Shown here: one piece after another, positions 45,077 to 53,418 of the stretch
Position numbering within the stretch: position 1 is the stretch's first letter
How the letters are laid out: every line of letters starts with the position of its first letter
Source: Pseudotabrizicola alkalilacus
GTDB taxonomy: Bacteria > Pseudomonadota > Alphaproteobacteria > Rhodobacterales > Rhodobacteraceae
Reading direction: 5' to 3'
DNA: 64,000 bases
NCBI RefSeq assembly: GCF_003443995.1
Contig: NZ_QWEY01000001.1
Span: 372,001 to 436,000 of the forward strand
The notes under the pieces: generated by a model
The model's input: only the letters and a program-made list of their open reading frames with translations
Told to the model about the DNA's origin: nothing
The model's database searches: none
Translations under genes and position numbers: made by a program

Positions 45077-46122
45077 AGGGTCGCGTGGTTATCGTCGACG
45101 AGATCGACGGGCGGCAGGTGGCGGCGCTGGTGGTGGACGGGCGGCTGGAAGAGCTGTCGGTGGACCCAGACGGCGATGCGGTGTTGCCGGGTGCGATCTA
45201 CCGCGCCATTGCGGATCGTCCGGTCAAGGGGCAGGGCGGGATTTTCGTCAAACTGCCCGAAGGCTCGGGCTTTCTGCGCCAGATCAGCGGCATTGCCCCC
45301 GGTCAACGGCTGCTGGTGCAGGTCAGCGGGCCGGCGGAACCCGGTAAAGCGATTCCGGTCACGGCGCGGCTGCTGTTCAAGTCGCGCTTTGCCATCATCA
45401 CCCCTGATGCGCCGGGGCTGAACATCAGCCGCCGGATTCGGGATGAAGACGCGCGGGCCGATCTGGCCGAGATCGCCACAGCAGGCATGGCGGGTGCAGC
45501 GGAAACGCTGGGGCTGATCCTGCGCTCGGCCTGCGACGGGGCGGAGCCGGAGGCGATTGCCGAAGACATCGCCGCGATGCGCGGTCTGGCCGAGGCGGTG
45601 CTGGTCGACACCAAGGGCGACGCCGAACTGCTGGTCGATGGCGCGGGAGCGCATGACATCGCGTTCCGCGACTGGCTGGACCCGGAGCCGGATGAGGCGG
45701 TGATGGAGCCGGGCGGCTTTGCCGAGCATGGCGTCGATGCGATGGTCGCCGACCTACTCACCCCGCGCGTTGATCTGGTGGGCGGTGGTCACATGATGAT
45801 CGAGCCGACCCGTGCGCTGGTGGCGGTGGATGTGAACACCGGGCCGGATACCAGCCCGGCGGCCAGTCTGAAGGTGAATATCGCCGCCGCCCGTGATCTG
45901 CCGCGCCAGTTGCGGCTGCGCGGGCTTGGCGGGCAGGTGGTGGTCGATTTTGCGCCGATGTCAAAGAAAGACCGCGCCATTCTGGATCAGGTGATCAAGG
46001 CCGCGTTCAAGGGCGACGGCGAGGCCAATCTGGCGGGCTGGACCACGCTGGGCCTGTATGAGCTGACCCGCAAGCGCGACCGTCTGCCGCTGGCCGAGGT
46101 GGCGGGGGGGCTGTTCGCATGA
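45073..46122 (+). CDS. Ribonuclease E/G family protein, short form
   Basis: A 349-residue protein of the RNase E/G family. It has an S1-like N-domain, [14 protein letters not shown], then the DNase-I-like catalytic part with VAVDVNTG (Asp about 254) and [13 protein letters not shown] (Asp about 292), matching the metal-binding Asp pair of RNase E. The zinc-link CPxC, needed for tetramer formation in RNase E and present in RNase G, is absent: the chain ends about 40 residues after the catalytic site with [15 protein letters not shown]. This small form in the infA-maf-yacG operon is common in Alphaproteobacteria and may have altered activity. Confidence 0.88.
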   Translation: MKGRVVIVDEIDGRQVAALVVDGRLEELSVDPDGDAVLPGAIYRAIADRPVKGQGGIFVKLPEGSGFLRQISGIAPGQRLLVQVSGPAEPGKAIPVTARLLFKSRFAIITPDAPGLNISRRIRDEDARADLAEIATAGMAGAAETLGLILRSACDGAEPEAIAEDIAAMRGLAEAVLVDTKGDAELLVDGAGAHDIAFRDWLDPEPDEAVMEPGGFAEHGVDAMVADLLTPRVDLVGGGHMMIEPTRALVAVDVNTGPDTSPAASLKVNIAAARDLPRQLRLRGLGGQVVVDFAPMSKKDRAILDQVIKAAFKGDGEANLAGWTTLGLYELTRKRDRLPLAEVAGGLFA

Positions 46123-46298
46123 GCTGCCCGATCTGCAAGAAAGACACCGATCCGAAGTATCGCCCGTTCTGCTCGCGCCGCTGTGCCGATGTGGATCTGG
46201 GCCGCTGGCTGACCGAAAGCTACGCGATTCCCGCGCCGGAAGGCGAGGAAGAGACCCCGCCAGAGCTGGACGACGAGGATCGCAAGCCGCGGCATTGA
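46119..46298 (+). CDS. yacG: YacG-type DNA gyrase inhibitor / zinc-ribbon protein
   Basis: A 59-residue protein with zinc ligands C3, C6, C18 and C22 (CPIC ... FCSRRC), RCADVDLGRWLTESYAIP, and an acidic tail. YacG binds gyrase B and can block DNA binding. ATGA overlap with the RNase gene. Last gene of the infA operon; a tRNA gene follows 104 bases later. Confidence 0.93.
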   Translation: MSCPICKKDTDPKYRPFCSRRCADVDLGRWLTESYAIPAPEGEEETPPELDDEDRKPRH

Positions 46299-46402
46299 AC
46301 AGGGATCTGACGGGATGGCAAAAAGGCGAAAAAGCCTCTGGACAGCCCCGCCGCCCTGACGTATCACCCGCCAACCAAGCGGCAACGTCGCAAAGGTCCG
46401 GT

Positions 46403-46478
46403 GCCCGGATAGCTCAGTTGGTAGAGCAGCGGATTGAAAATCCGCGTGTCGGCGGTTCAAATCCGTCTCCGGGCACCA
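46403..46478 (+). tRNA. tRNA-Phe (anticodon GAA)
   Basis: A 76-base tRNA with encoded CCA. Acceptor stem GCCCGGA/TCCGGGC is perfect, then AGCTCAGTTGGTAGAGC D-arm, anticodon stem GCGGA/TCCGC with loop TTGAAAA and anticodon GAA at 46436-46438, a five-base variable loop, and T-arm CGGCGG-TTCAAAT-CCGTC with one mismatched end pair. The gene follows yacG, as in other alphaproteobacteria. Confidence 0.97.
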
Positions 46479-46566
46479 TTTATATCCCATATTATCTGAG
46501 TGTCCGGCTGTGTGCCGTGCTGATCGTCGCGCCGTCTGGCGTGTTGGTGGCAAGCATGTCGCAATA

Positions 46567-46595
46567 CCAGACAGCGACCTGTGGTCACTGTCTGG
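46567..46595. terminator. Long hairpin downstream of tRNA-Phe
   Basis: CCAGACAG-C-GACC (46567-46579) pairs with GGTC-A-CTGTCTGG (46583-46595) around TGT with a single C/A mismatch. It probably ends the rightward transcript; read leftward it is also available for polA. Confidence 0.55.
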
Positions 46596-46609
46596 CATCT
46601 TTGGCAAAG

Positions 46610-46630
46610 CCCCGTTTTACCCGGGCGGGG
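46610..46630 (-). terminator. Probable polA terminator
   Basis: CCCCG (46610-46614) and CGGGG (46626-46630) form a short stem one base after the polA stop; read leftward it is followed by CTTTG. A weak terminator, backed by the longer hairpin next to it. Confidence 0.4.
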
Positions 46631-46631
46631 A

Positions 46632-49442
46632 TCAGTGGGCCGCGGCCCAGTTGAGGCCCTGACCTGCCTCGACCGTCAGGGGCACCTTGAGGGTCAGGAC
46701 CGGGTGATGGGCGTTTTCCATCACGGCTTTGGCGATGCGGGTCAGCTCGGCTGCGTCCTCCTCTGCCACGTCGAACAGCAGTTCGTCATGAACCTGCAGC
46801 AGCATCTTGGCATCCAGATGGGTGATCGCGTCGGGCATGCGGATCATGGCGCGGCGGATCACATCGGCGGCGGTGCCCTGAATCGGCGCATTGATGGCGG
46901 CGCGCTTGGCAAAACCAGCGGTGGGGCCTTTTGCGTTGATTTCCGGCGTATGAATTTTGCGACCAAACAGGGTCTGCACATAGCCTGAACCTTGCGCAAA
47001 CTTGACAGTTTCCGACATGTATTCCTTGATGCCTGGAAAACGCTCAAAATAGCGGTCGATGAAGCCCTGCGCCTCGGCGCGCGGGATGCGCAGGTTGCGG
47101 GCGAGGCCAAAGCCCGAGATGCCGTAGATCACGCCAAAGTTGATCGCCTTGGCGCGGCGGCGGATGTCGGGGGTCATCTGATCCAGCGGCACGCTGAACA
47201 TCTCCGACGCGGTCAGCGCGTGGATGTCGATGCCATCGCGGAACGCCTGTTGCAGCGACGGGATGTCGGCGACATGGGCGAGGATGCGCAGTTCAATCTG
47301 GCTGTAGTCGAGCGAGACCAGCACCCGGCCCGCAGGCGCGACAAAGGCCTCGCGGATGCGGCGGCCCTCTTCGGTGCGGATCGGGATGTTCTGCAGGTTG
47401 GGATCGGTCGAGGACAGCCGCCCGGTGACCGCGCCGACCAGCGAATACGAGGTATGGACCCGCCCGGTTTCCGGGTTGATGTGGTCTTGCAGCGCATCGG
47501 TATAGGTCGATTTGAGCTTTGCCAGCTGCCGCCAGTCCAGCACGCGGGCGGCGAGTTGCGCGCCTTGCGGATAGGTATCTTCCAGCGTCGTGATATCCTC
47601 CAGCACATCGGCCCCGGTGGCATAGGCCCCGGTTTTGCCCTTGGTGCCGCCGGGCAGGCCGAGGCGGTCAAACAGCACCTCGCCCAGTTGCTTGGGGGAG
47701 CCTACGTTGAACCTGTCACCGGCGAGGGTCTGGATCTCATCCTCCAGCCCGGCCATTTTCTGCGCGAATGCGTTGGACATGCGCGACAGCGTATCGCGGT
47801 CGACCTGAATGCCGTGCATCTCCATCCGGGCCAGCACCGGCACCAGTGGGCGTTCCAGCGTTTCGTAAACGGTGGTGACCTTTGCGCGGTGCAGGTTGGG
47901 CTGAAAGCTTTGCCACAGGCGCAGGGTCACATCGGCATCTTCGGCGGCGTATTTCACCGCATCGTCAATCGCCACCCGGTCAAAGGTGATCGCTGATTTG
48001 CCGGACCCCAGCAGCGGCTTGATCGGGATCGGGGTATGGCCGAGATAGGTTTCCGACAGCGTGTCCATGCCGTGATTGTGCAGCCCGGCATACATGGCCG
48101 AGGACATCAGCATGGTGTCTTCGATCGGGGCGACCGTCACGCCGATGCGGGCGAAAATCTTCCAGTCGTATTTCATGTTCTGGCCGATCTTGAGGATCGC
48201 CGGGTCTTCGAGGATGGGTTTCAGCACCGCCAGCACATCATCAAGCGCCAGTTGCCCCGGCACCAGATCGGTGGAGCCGAACAGGTCACCGCCGCCCTGT
48301 TTGTGACCGATGGGGATATAGCAGGCGCGGCCCGGATCGACGGCGAGGGAAATGCCGACCAGTTCGGCGCGCATCTCGTCCAGACTGGTGGTTTCGGTAT
48401 CAACAGCGACATGGCCGATCTCGCGGATGCGGTCGGCCCAGGCGTGCAGGGCGGGCAGGTCGCTGACGCGCGCGTAAGTGCTGTGGTCAAAGGGGAGGCG
48501 TTCTGGGGCGGCGGCCTTTGGTTCCGGTGTTTCGGCCACGGCGGGCGCCTCGACCTGCAACCGGTCCGAAACGCGGCGGGTCAGGGTGCGGAACTCCATC
48601 TCTTGCAGAAATCCGAGCAGCGCTTCGGGTTCGGGTTCCAGCACGGACAGATCGGCGATGGTGAAGTCCAGCGGCACATGCGCATCCAGCGACACAAGGC
48701 GTTTGGAAATGCGGATCAGCTCGGCGTTATTGATCAGCGCTTCGCGGCGTTTGGGCTGCTTGATTTCAACCGCGCGGTCGAGCAGGGTTTCCAGATCGCC
48801 ATATTCGTTGATCAAAAGGGCTGCGGTTTTCAGCCCGATGCCCGGAGCGCCCGGCACGTTGTCGACCGAATCGCCGGCAAGCGCCTGCACATCGACCACG
48901 CGTTCCGGGCCGACGCCGAATTTCTCGATCACCTCGTCGCGGTCGATGGTCTTGTCCTTCATCGGGTCGCGCATCCGCACGCCGTTGCCGACCAACTGCA
49001 TCAGATCCTTGTCCGAGGAGATGATGGTGCAAGCCCCGCCTGCCTCGACCGCTTGCCGGGCGAGGGTGGCGATGATGTCATCCGCCTCGAAGCCGTCAAT
49101 CTCGATACAGGCGACGTTAAAGGCGCGGGTGGCGGCGCGGGTCAGGGGGAATTGCGGGCGCAGGTCTTCGGGCAGCTCGGGGCGGTTGGCCTTGTAAAGC
49201 GGATAGATGTCGTTTCGGAAGGTTTTGGATGAGAAGTCGAAGATCACCGCGATATGGGTCGGCACCTCGCGGCCCGATTTGGTCAGCTCGCCCCACAGGA
49301 TGTTGCAGAACCCGGCAACAGCCCCCACCGGCAGACCGTCGGATTTGCGCGTCAGCGGTGGCAGCGCGTGATAGGCGCGGAAGATATAGGCCGAGCCGTC
49401 GATCAGATGCAGGTGGTGCCCCTTGCCGAAACTGTCGCTCAT
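46632..49442 (-). CDS. polA: DNA polymerase I
   Basis: A 936-residue family A polymerase with three domains: 5' nuclease (1-270, LIDGSAYIFRAYHALP and DGFEADDIIATLA), 3'-5' exonuclease (about 340-520, with VAVDTETTSLDEM, IGQNMKYDWKIF and YAAEDADVT) and polymerase (motif A LVSLDYSQIELRILAH, motif B RRRAKAINFGVIYGIS, motif C QVHDELLFDV). All three active sites look intact, unlike some polymerases that have lost proofreading. Start at the ATG 49442 with AAGGAG upstream; a TTG six bases earlier is also in frame. It fills repair gaps and removes RNA primers. Confidence 0.97.
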   Translation of the reverse strand: MSDSFGKGHHLHLIDGSAYIFRAYHALPPLTRKSDGLPVGAVAGFCNILWGELTKSGREVPTHIAVIFDFSSKTFRNDIYPLYKANRPELPEDLRPQFPLTRAATRAFNVACIEIDGFEADDIIATLARQAVEAGGACTIISSDKDLMQLVGNGVRMRDPMKDKTIDRDEVIEKFGVGPERVVDVQALAGDSVDNVPGAPGIGLKTAALLINEYGDLETLLDRAVEIKQPKRREALINNAELIRISKRLVSLDAHVPLDFTIADLSVLEPEPEALLGFLQEMEFRTLTRRVSDRLQVEAPAVAETPEPKAAAPERLPFDHSTYARVSDLPALHAWADRIREIGHVAVDTETTSLDEMRAELVGISLAVDPGRACYIPIGHKQGGGDLFGSTDLVPGQLALDDVLAVLKPILEDPAILKIGQNMKYDWKIFARIGVTVAPIEDTMLMSSAMYAGLHNHGMDTLSETYLGHTPIPIKPLLGSGKSAITFDRVAIDDAVKYAAEDADVTLRLWQSFQPNLHRAKVTTVYETLERPLVPVLARMEMHGIQVDRDTLSRMSNAFAQKMAGLEDEIQTLAGDRFNVGSPKQLGEVLFDRLGLPGGTKGKTGAYATGADVLEDITTLEDTYPQGAQLAARVLDWRQLAKLKSTYTDALQDHINPETGRVHTSYSLVGAVTGRLSSTDPNLQNIPIRTEEGRRIREAFVAPAGRVLVSLDYSQIELRILAHVADIPSLQQAFRDGIDIHALTASEMFSVPLDQMTPDIRRRAKAINFGVIYGISGFGLARNLRIPRAEAQGFIDRYFERFPGIKEYMSETVKFAQGSGYVQTLFGRKIHTPEINAKGPTAGFAKRAAINAPIQGTAADVIRRAMIRMPDAITHLDAKMLLQVHDELLFDVAEEDAAELTRIAKAVMENAHHPVLTLKVPLTVEAGQGLNWAAAH

Positions 49443-49481
49443 CGCCAAACTCCTTGCCGTGTATCTGGGGTCTGTCTTGCC

Positions 49482-49955
49482 ATGTTCCTGCGTCTGCTGC
49501 CACCCTTGCTTGTCGCGGCCAACCCGGTCTTTGTCAGCCCGGTGTTTGCGGAAGCCGATCTGTGCCCGCTGACGGATGACGGGTCAAACTGTGTGCGGAT
49601 CCTTGCTTGTATCGGCGAACAGGGGCGCTGGTTTCATGGCCGCGCCTTTGGCCGGGGCGAGGGCACGCTGGCGGGGGTGATGAATGACGGGGTGCAATGC
49701 GTGGGCGACTGGACCAGCCGGAACGCCTTTGGCACCGGGCAGGCCACTGTGGCCTGTGACGACGGGATGAGCGCGACGGTGATCTATTTCTATCAGGATG
49801 AATACACCGGCACAGCGCTTGGCAAGGGGATCAGCAACCGGGAAGAGGTGGTGCAAAGCTGGTCGGGGCTGCATGTGCTGGATTATTTCCGCGACGGGAA
49901 CCCGGCGGCAGAGGCGGTGATGAAATGTGGCAGTTTTGACATTCCGGTCAGCTGA
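49482..49955 (+). CDS. Exported cysteine-rich protein, function unknown
   Basis: A 157-residue protein with a signal peptide (1-23, ending VFAEA) and about seven cysteines in the mature part (CPLTDDGSNCVRILAC, then C around VQC, VAC, MKC), likely paired as disulfides. The GRAFGRGEGTLAGVMNDGVQCVGDW part resembles MORN-type or a small lectin-like beta repeat, which is only an impression. No conserved family name comes to mind. It is divergent from polA with 39 bases between the starts, so promoters overlap. Confidence 0.7.
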   Translation: MFLRLLPPLLVAANPVFVSPVFAEADLCPLTDDGSNCVRILACIGEQGRWFHGRAFGRGEGTLAGVMNDGVQCVGDWTSRNAFGTGQATVACDDGMSATVIYFYQDEYTGTALGKGISNREEVVQSWSGLHVLDYFRDGNPAAEAVMKCGSFDIPVS

Positions 49956-50190
49956 CAAAGAAACGTGAGGCGGGGCGTGACGCGCATCGGCTTGACGAAA
50001 GCGGCAAATCTCGGCAGGGTGCGCAGATGCTGCACCTGAATGCCATATCCAGCGCTCCGGCGTCGTTTTATTGGACCTGCGCCATATAGGCGGCAGGGCA
50101 GTTTCGTCTGAAACCCCCATCAGCCGCCCGCAAGGGTCAGGCCGATGAAAGGTTCCCCTCGCGGGCCCTTCGCGAGAGAGAGACCTGACC
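49956..50190. other. Leader region of a GNAT gene, nothing recognised
   Basis: A 235-base gap with some inverted repeats (GTTTCGTCTGAAAC around 50101-50114), but no promoter, known riboswitch or small gene I could defend. Confidence 0.4.
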
Positions 50191-50667
50191 GTGATACCGA
50201 ACCATCCCCCGATTGAGATCCGCCCGCTTGAGGCGGCACATCTGCCCGAAGTGCATCGCATGCTGATCGAGCTTGCCACCCATCATGGTGATGTGGCCAC
50301 CATCACGCCGCCGGTGCTGCGGTCGCTGGTGCTGGATGCGCCTGATCTGCGCGGTCTGGTTGCGTTTCCGGCGGACCGTCCGTCCCGTCTTCCGGTCGGT
50401 TATGCGCTGCTGTCGCGGCGTACCGACCTGATCACCGGGCGGTCGGGCTATGACATAACGCATCTGTTTGTGCAGGATGTGTTTCGTGGCCGCGGCATCG
50501 GGCGGGCGCTGATCGCTGCGGCGCGGTGCCTTGCACTGGCAGAGGGCTGCACCCGGCTGACCATCGGCACGCATCCGGCAAATTCAGGGGCGGCGGCGGC
50601 CTACCGGGCGATGGGGCTGGCAGAGCGCCCGGCTCCGGGGCCGTCGTTTGCGGTGGCTTTGGGGTAA
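50191..50667 (+). CDS. GNAT-family N-acetyltransferase
   Basis: A 158-residue acetyltransferase: IEIRPLEAAHLPEVHRML, LFVQDVFRGRGIGRALIAAA (acetyl-CoA loop, about 92) and HPANSGAAAAYRAMGL (C-terminal GNAT signature). It starts with GTG at 50191 after a GAGAGAGA purine run. Substrate unknown. It converges with the zinc-finger gene. Confidence 0.9.
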   Translation: MIPNHPPIEIRPLEAAHLPEVHRMLIELATHHGDVATITPPVLRSLVLDAPDLRGLVAFPADRPSRLPVGYALLSRRTDLITGRSGYDITHLFVQDVFRGRGIGRALIAAARCLALAEGCTRLTIGTHPANSGAAAAYRAMGLAERPAPGPSFAVALG

Positions 50668-50676
50668 AGGCGCAGC

Positions 50677-50862
50677 TTAGTGATCGTCGTGAGCATGCTC
50701 ACGGTCGATCACGTAGCGCTTGTCGCAATAGCCGCATTCGACATAGCCCAGATCCTGCGGGATCGTCAGCCAGACGCGGGGGTGACCCAAAGCGCCCTCG
50801 CCGCCGTCACAGGCGACTTTCCAGGTGGTAACGATCTGGGTTTCTGGCGCGTCGATGCTCAT
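50677..50862 (-). CDS. Zinc-finger domain protein (NDUFS6-like)
   Basis: A 61-residue protein with ligands C18, H27, C43 and C46 ([16 protein letters not shown] and [10 protein letters not shown]), matching the zinc-finger domain family (PF10276) to which the mitochondrial complex I subunit NDUFS6 belongs. In Alphaproteobacteria it is the bacterial counterpart of that accessory subunit. Start 50862 was chosen because the longer frame to 50934 has no conserved residues. The His-rich tail ends REHAHDDH. Confidence 0.88.
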   Translation of the reverse strand: MSIDAPETQIVTTWKVACDGGEGALGHPRVWLTIPQDLGYVECGYCDKRYVIDREHAHDDH

Positions 50863-50919
50863 GGCTGGAATCCTGTGGCTTTGCTGCGCCCGCATCATAC
50901 GGAAAACCGGGCTGTCGGC

Positions 50920-51011
50920 AAGGGTTGCGCGCAAGGCGCGCGGGCGGGGAAGGCGCGCGGGCGGGCAAGGGTTGCGCGCGAGGCGCGCGGGGGCATTAGG
51001 GTTGCGCGCGG
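50920..51011. repeat. GC-rich direct repeats of GGGTTGCGCGC
   Basis: Three copies of AGGGTTGCGCGC occur at 50921, 50968 and 50998, and the first two are followed by AGGCGCGCGGG. The unit looks like a simple repeat with a GCGCGC core that could form Z-DNA or hairpins. Confidence 0.7.
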
Positions 51012-51039
51012 GTGCGGCCCGGGGTGCCGCGCGCGCGTG

Positions 51040-51816
51040 TCAGTCGCCGATCGGGCGGTTGCGGGATTTGAGCGCCTGCAACCACATCAGCCCGTGCACC
51101 GTGGCGCGGGCCGGGCGGTACTCGCCGGAAACCCAGATCGTGCCGCCGGTGGCATCCAGCTCGCCACACAGGGCGGGCAGGTCAAAGCCGCCGCCGCCCG
51201 GTTCGTTGCGCGACGGAAAGCCTGCGATCTGCACATGGCTGACGCGGTGACGGTGTGCGGCCCAGACGGCACTGGCATTGCCGTGAATGCGAGCCGCGTG
51301 CCAGAGATCGAACTGCAGCCCGATCTGCGGCGCGTTCAGGTCTTCGAGTATGCGGGCGGCCTGATCGAAGTCGTTCAGGAAATAGCCCGGCATGTCATCG
51401 GGATTGATCGGCTCGACCGTCAGCTGCAGATCGGGAGCCTGCTGGACGGCCCATGTCAAGTTCTCACGGTAGACCTGTTCGGCCTGTGGGCCGCGTGCCA
51501 CCCCGGCCATCACATGCAGCCGTTCGGCCCCCAGCCGGGTCGCCAGACTTGCGGCGCGCAGAAAGCCGGTGCGAAAGCGCTCTTCCTCGCCCGGGACGGC
51601 GGCAAAGCCACGGTCGCCCGCCGACCAGTTGCCGGGCGGGGTGTTGATCAGCGCCAGCGGCAGGCCGGACAGCGCCTTTTCCCACTCTGCCTCGGGGTGA
51701 TCATAAGGAAACAGAATTTCGGCCCCGTCGAAGCCTGCCTGTGCGGCAAGCTCCGGTCGGTGCAGGCTGGGCACCTCGGTGAACAGCATCGTCAGGTTTG
51801 CGGCAAATCGGGGCAT
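51040..51816 (-). CDS. hyi: Hydroxypyruvate isomerase-like TIM-barrel protein
   Basis: A 258-residue xylose-isomerase-like TIM barrel of the Hyi/OtnI group: FAANLTMLFTEVP near the N-terminus, GFDGAEILFPYDHP, LINTPPGNW, LTVEPINPDDMPGYFL with catalytic Glu (about 133), FDLWHAARIHG and the C-terminal SGEYRP with Glu (about 232). Hyi interconverts hydroxypyruvate and tartronate semialdehyde in glyoxylate metabolism. The upstream DUF1285 stop is directly beside its start, so they are one operon. Hyi versus OtnI cannot be separated here. Confidence 0.87.
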   Translation of the reverse strand: MPRFAANLTMLFTEVPSLHRPELAAQAGFDGAEILFPYDHPEAEWEKALSGLPLALINTPPGNWSAGDRGFAAVPGEEERFRTGFLRAASLATRLGAERLHVMAGVARGPQAEQVYRENLTWAVQQAPDLQLTVEPINPDDMPGYFLNDFDQAARILEDLNAPQIGLQFDLWHAARIHGNASAVWAAHRHRVSHVQIAGFPSRNEPGGGGFDLPALCGELDATGGTIWVSGEYRPARATVHGLMWLQALKSRNRPIGD

Positions 51817-52404
51817 TCAGGGCAGGTCAGCCGATGGGATCATGGGAAAGAAAACTCCCGCAGACCAGACGCCGAACCAGGGGGTGCCGTCAACCTCTTC
51901 CTGCGTGCCAAGATCGACCAGACGGTAGAATGTCTTGCGGTCGATCAGCGCCTCCATCCCGGCGCGGATATGGATGTAGGGCGACGGCTCGCCGGTGTCC
52001 GGGTTCCGGACAACACGGATGGCATGGTCGGGACCGGCCACAGCCTCATCCCCGGTCTTTGTGGCAAAGGTCAGACGCTGCGTGGGGCCCGTGCCCTCGG
52101 CGGTGAAATCGGTGGCCAGAAACGGCGCGTCATCGACCTGAATGCCGAGCTTTTCCACCGGGGTCACCAGATAAAACCGGTCGCCTTCACGCTTCAGGAT
52201 CGACGAGAACAGCTTGACCATCGGGGCGCGGCCAATCGGCGTGCCCTCGTGATACCAGGTGCCGTCGCGGGCGATGCGCATGTCCATCTCACCACAATAG
52301 GGCGGGTTCCACAGATGCACCGGGGGCAGCCCCTTTTTCGGCACAGCCGCAAGCGAGGCGGTCAGCCCGTCAACCGAGACGGCGGCGCGCGGTTCTTTCG
52401 ACAT
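51817..52404 (-). CDS. DUF1285 domain protein
   Basis: A 195-residue protein with the DUF1285 phrases LPPVHLWNPPYCGEMDMRIARDGTWYHEGTPIGR (about 30-62), KLFSSILKREGDRFYLVTPVEKLGI and a C-terminal PYIHIRAGMEALIDRKTFYRLVDLG. The fold is two beta domains with no catalytic site known. ATG at 52404 follows AAGGAACG; a GTG at 52425 is in frame upstream. It precedes hyi with no gap. Confidence 0.9.
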   Translation of the reverse strand: MSKEPRAAVSVDGLTASLAAVPKKGLPPVHLWNPPYCGEMDMRIARDGTWYHEGTPIGRAPMVKLFSSILKREGDRFYLVTPVEKLGIQVDDAPFLATDFTAEGTGPTQRLTFATKTGDEAVAGPDHAIRVVRNPDTGEPSPYIHIRAGMEALIDRKTFYRLVDLGTQEEVDGTPWFGVWSAGVFFPMIPSADLP

Positions 52405-52519
52405 CAGAAAAGACGTTCCTTTCACTGGACATCGGCTGTCGGGCGCGATGGCAGGCTAATGTAAGCCTGCCTTTGGCAATTTGCCACCATGTGTTTCCCC
52501 TTGCCGCCGCGCGGTGAGG

Positions 52520-52543
52520 ACCGGGCAACGCGAAAGGCCCGGT
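52520..52543 (-). terminator. Terminator of the GntR regulator gene
   Basis: ACCGGGC (52520-52526) pairs perfectly with GCCCGGT (52537-52543) right after the leftward stop codon. No T-run follows. Confidence 0.5.
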
Positions 52544-53188
52544 TCAGACACCCCACCAGCGCAGGGTCTGTTTCAGATGGTGTTCTATAGTGGTTTCCGC
52601 AGCCTCGGGGTTGCCGCTTTCGATGGCGCTGATGATGGCCAGATGCTCCTCCATCGCGGGGATCACCCGGTCGGGCAGAAAGGTGCGGACATTCTGGATG
52701 ATGGCGATCCGGTTGCGGTTCGCCTGATAGGCCCGGCGCAGGTAGATGTTGTCCAGCCCGGCGGCCATGAAATCATGCAGCGACAGGTCAGTGGCCAGGG
52801 CGCGGCGCGACAGGTCGGCCCCCGGCTGGCGGCGCGCCTCGTCCAGCAGGGCCTCATGCATCGCGCGCAGGTGGGTCAGGTCGGCGGGACCGGCAGCCAG
52901 CAGGCGGCGCACCCCTTCGCGGTCCAGCGTGGCGCGCATATCCATGCAGGCGCGGGTGGTGTCGGGGCCGGTTTCCATGATCATCACGCCGCGCTTTGGC
53001 AGGATCACCACCAGCGACTGTTCTTCGGCACGCTTTACCGCCTCTCGCGTCGCGGCGAGTGGAAAGCCCAGCAGCTCTGCCAGGGCCGGCATGGCGTGAA
53101 AGGCGCTGCTGCGCAGGGTTCCGGTCTGCAATGCAGCCAGCAGGGCCGCATAGGCCTGATCCGACTGAAGATCCTGTGACTGTTTCAT
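52544..53188 (-). CDS. GntR-family regulator, FCD type
   Basis: A 214-residue regulator with an N-terminal winged helix (QAYAALLAALQTGTLRSSAFHAMPALAELLGFPLAATREAVKRAEEQSLV) and a C-terminal FCD ligand domain with metal-type ligands D..H...H (DLSLHDFMAAGL, FLPDRVIPAMEEHLAIISAI and the final TTIEHHLKQ). It should sense a small organic acid. Neighbouring hyi suggests control of glyoxylate or hydroxypyruvate metabolism, which is inference. Start at 53188 is preferred over 53263, whose extension is not conserved. Confidence 0.9.
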   Translation of the reverse strand: MKQSQDLQSDQAYAALLAALQTGTLRSSAFHAMPALAELLGFPLAATREAVKRAEEQSLVVILPKRGVMIMETGPDTTRACMDMRATLDREGVRRLLAAGPADLTHLRAMHEALLDEARRQPGADLSRRALATDLSLHDFMAAGLDNIYLRRAYQANRNRIAIIQNVRTFLPDRVIPAMEEHLAIISAIESGNPEAAETTIEHHLKQTLRWWGV

Positions 53189-53418
53189 GGCGGGTCTCTG
53201 CTTGGCTCGGCGCGGGTTTTGTCGTTGGGAAGGGCGTCGGGGCTGGTCAAGGTGTGGTGTCAATCTGATGTTCCAGCTGACATTTTACAAGCCGGAATGG
53301 CGCGGGCGGGTCAAAGCTTTGTCGTGGCGTGTGCTGCGGGACAGTCTGGCGGGAAAAATCTGCGGCTGTGGCGTGGCGAAGCCTTGCATCGGCCCCCCCA
53401 CCCGCGCATGCAGGGGAT

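Noticed and set aside
49956-50190. Possible riboswitch upstream of the GNAT gene
   Set aside because: Short inverted repeats exist, but no known aptamer core could be matched.
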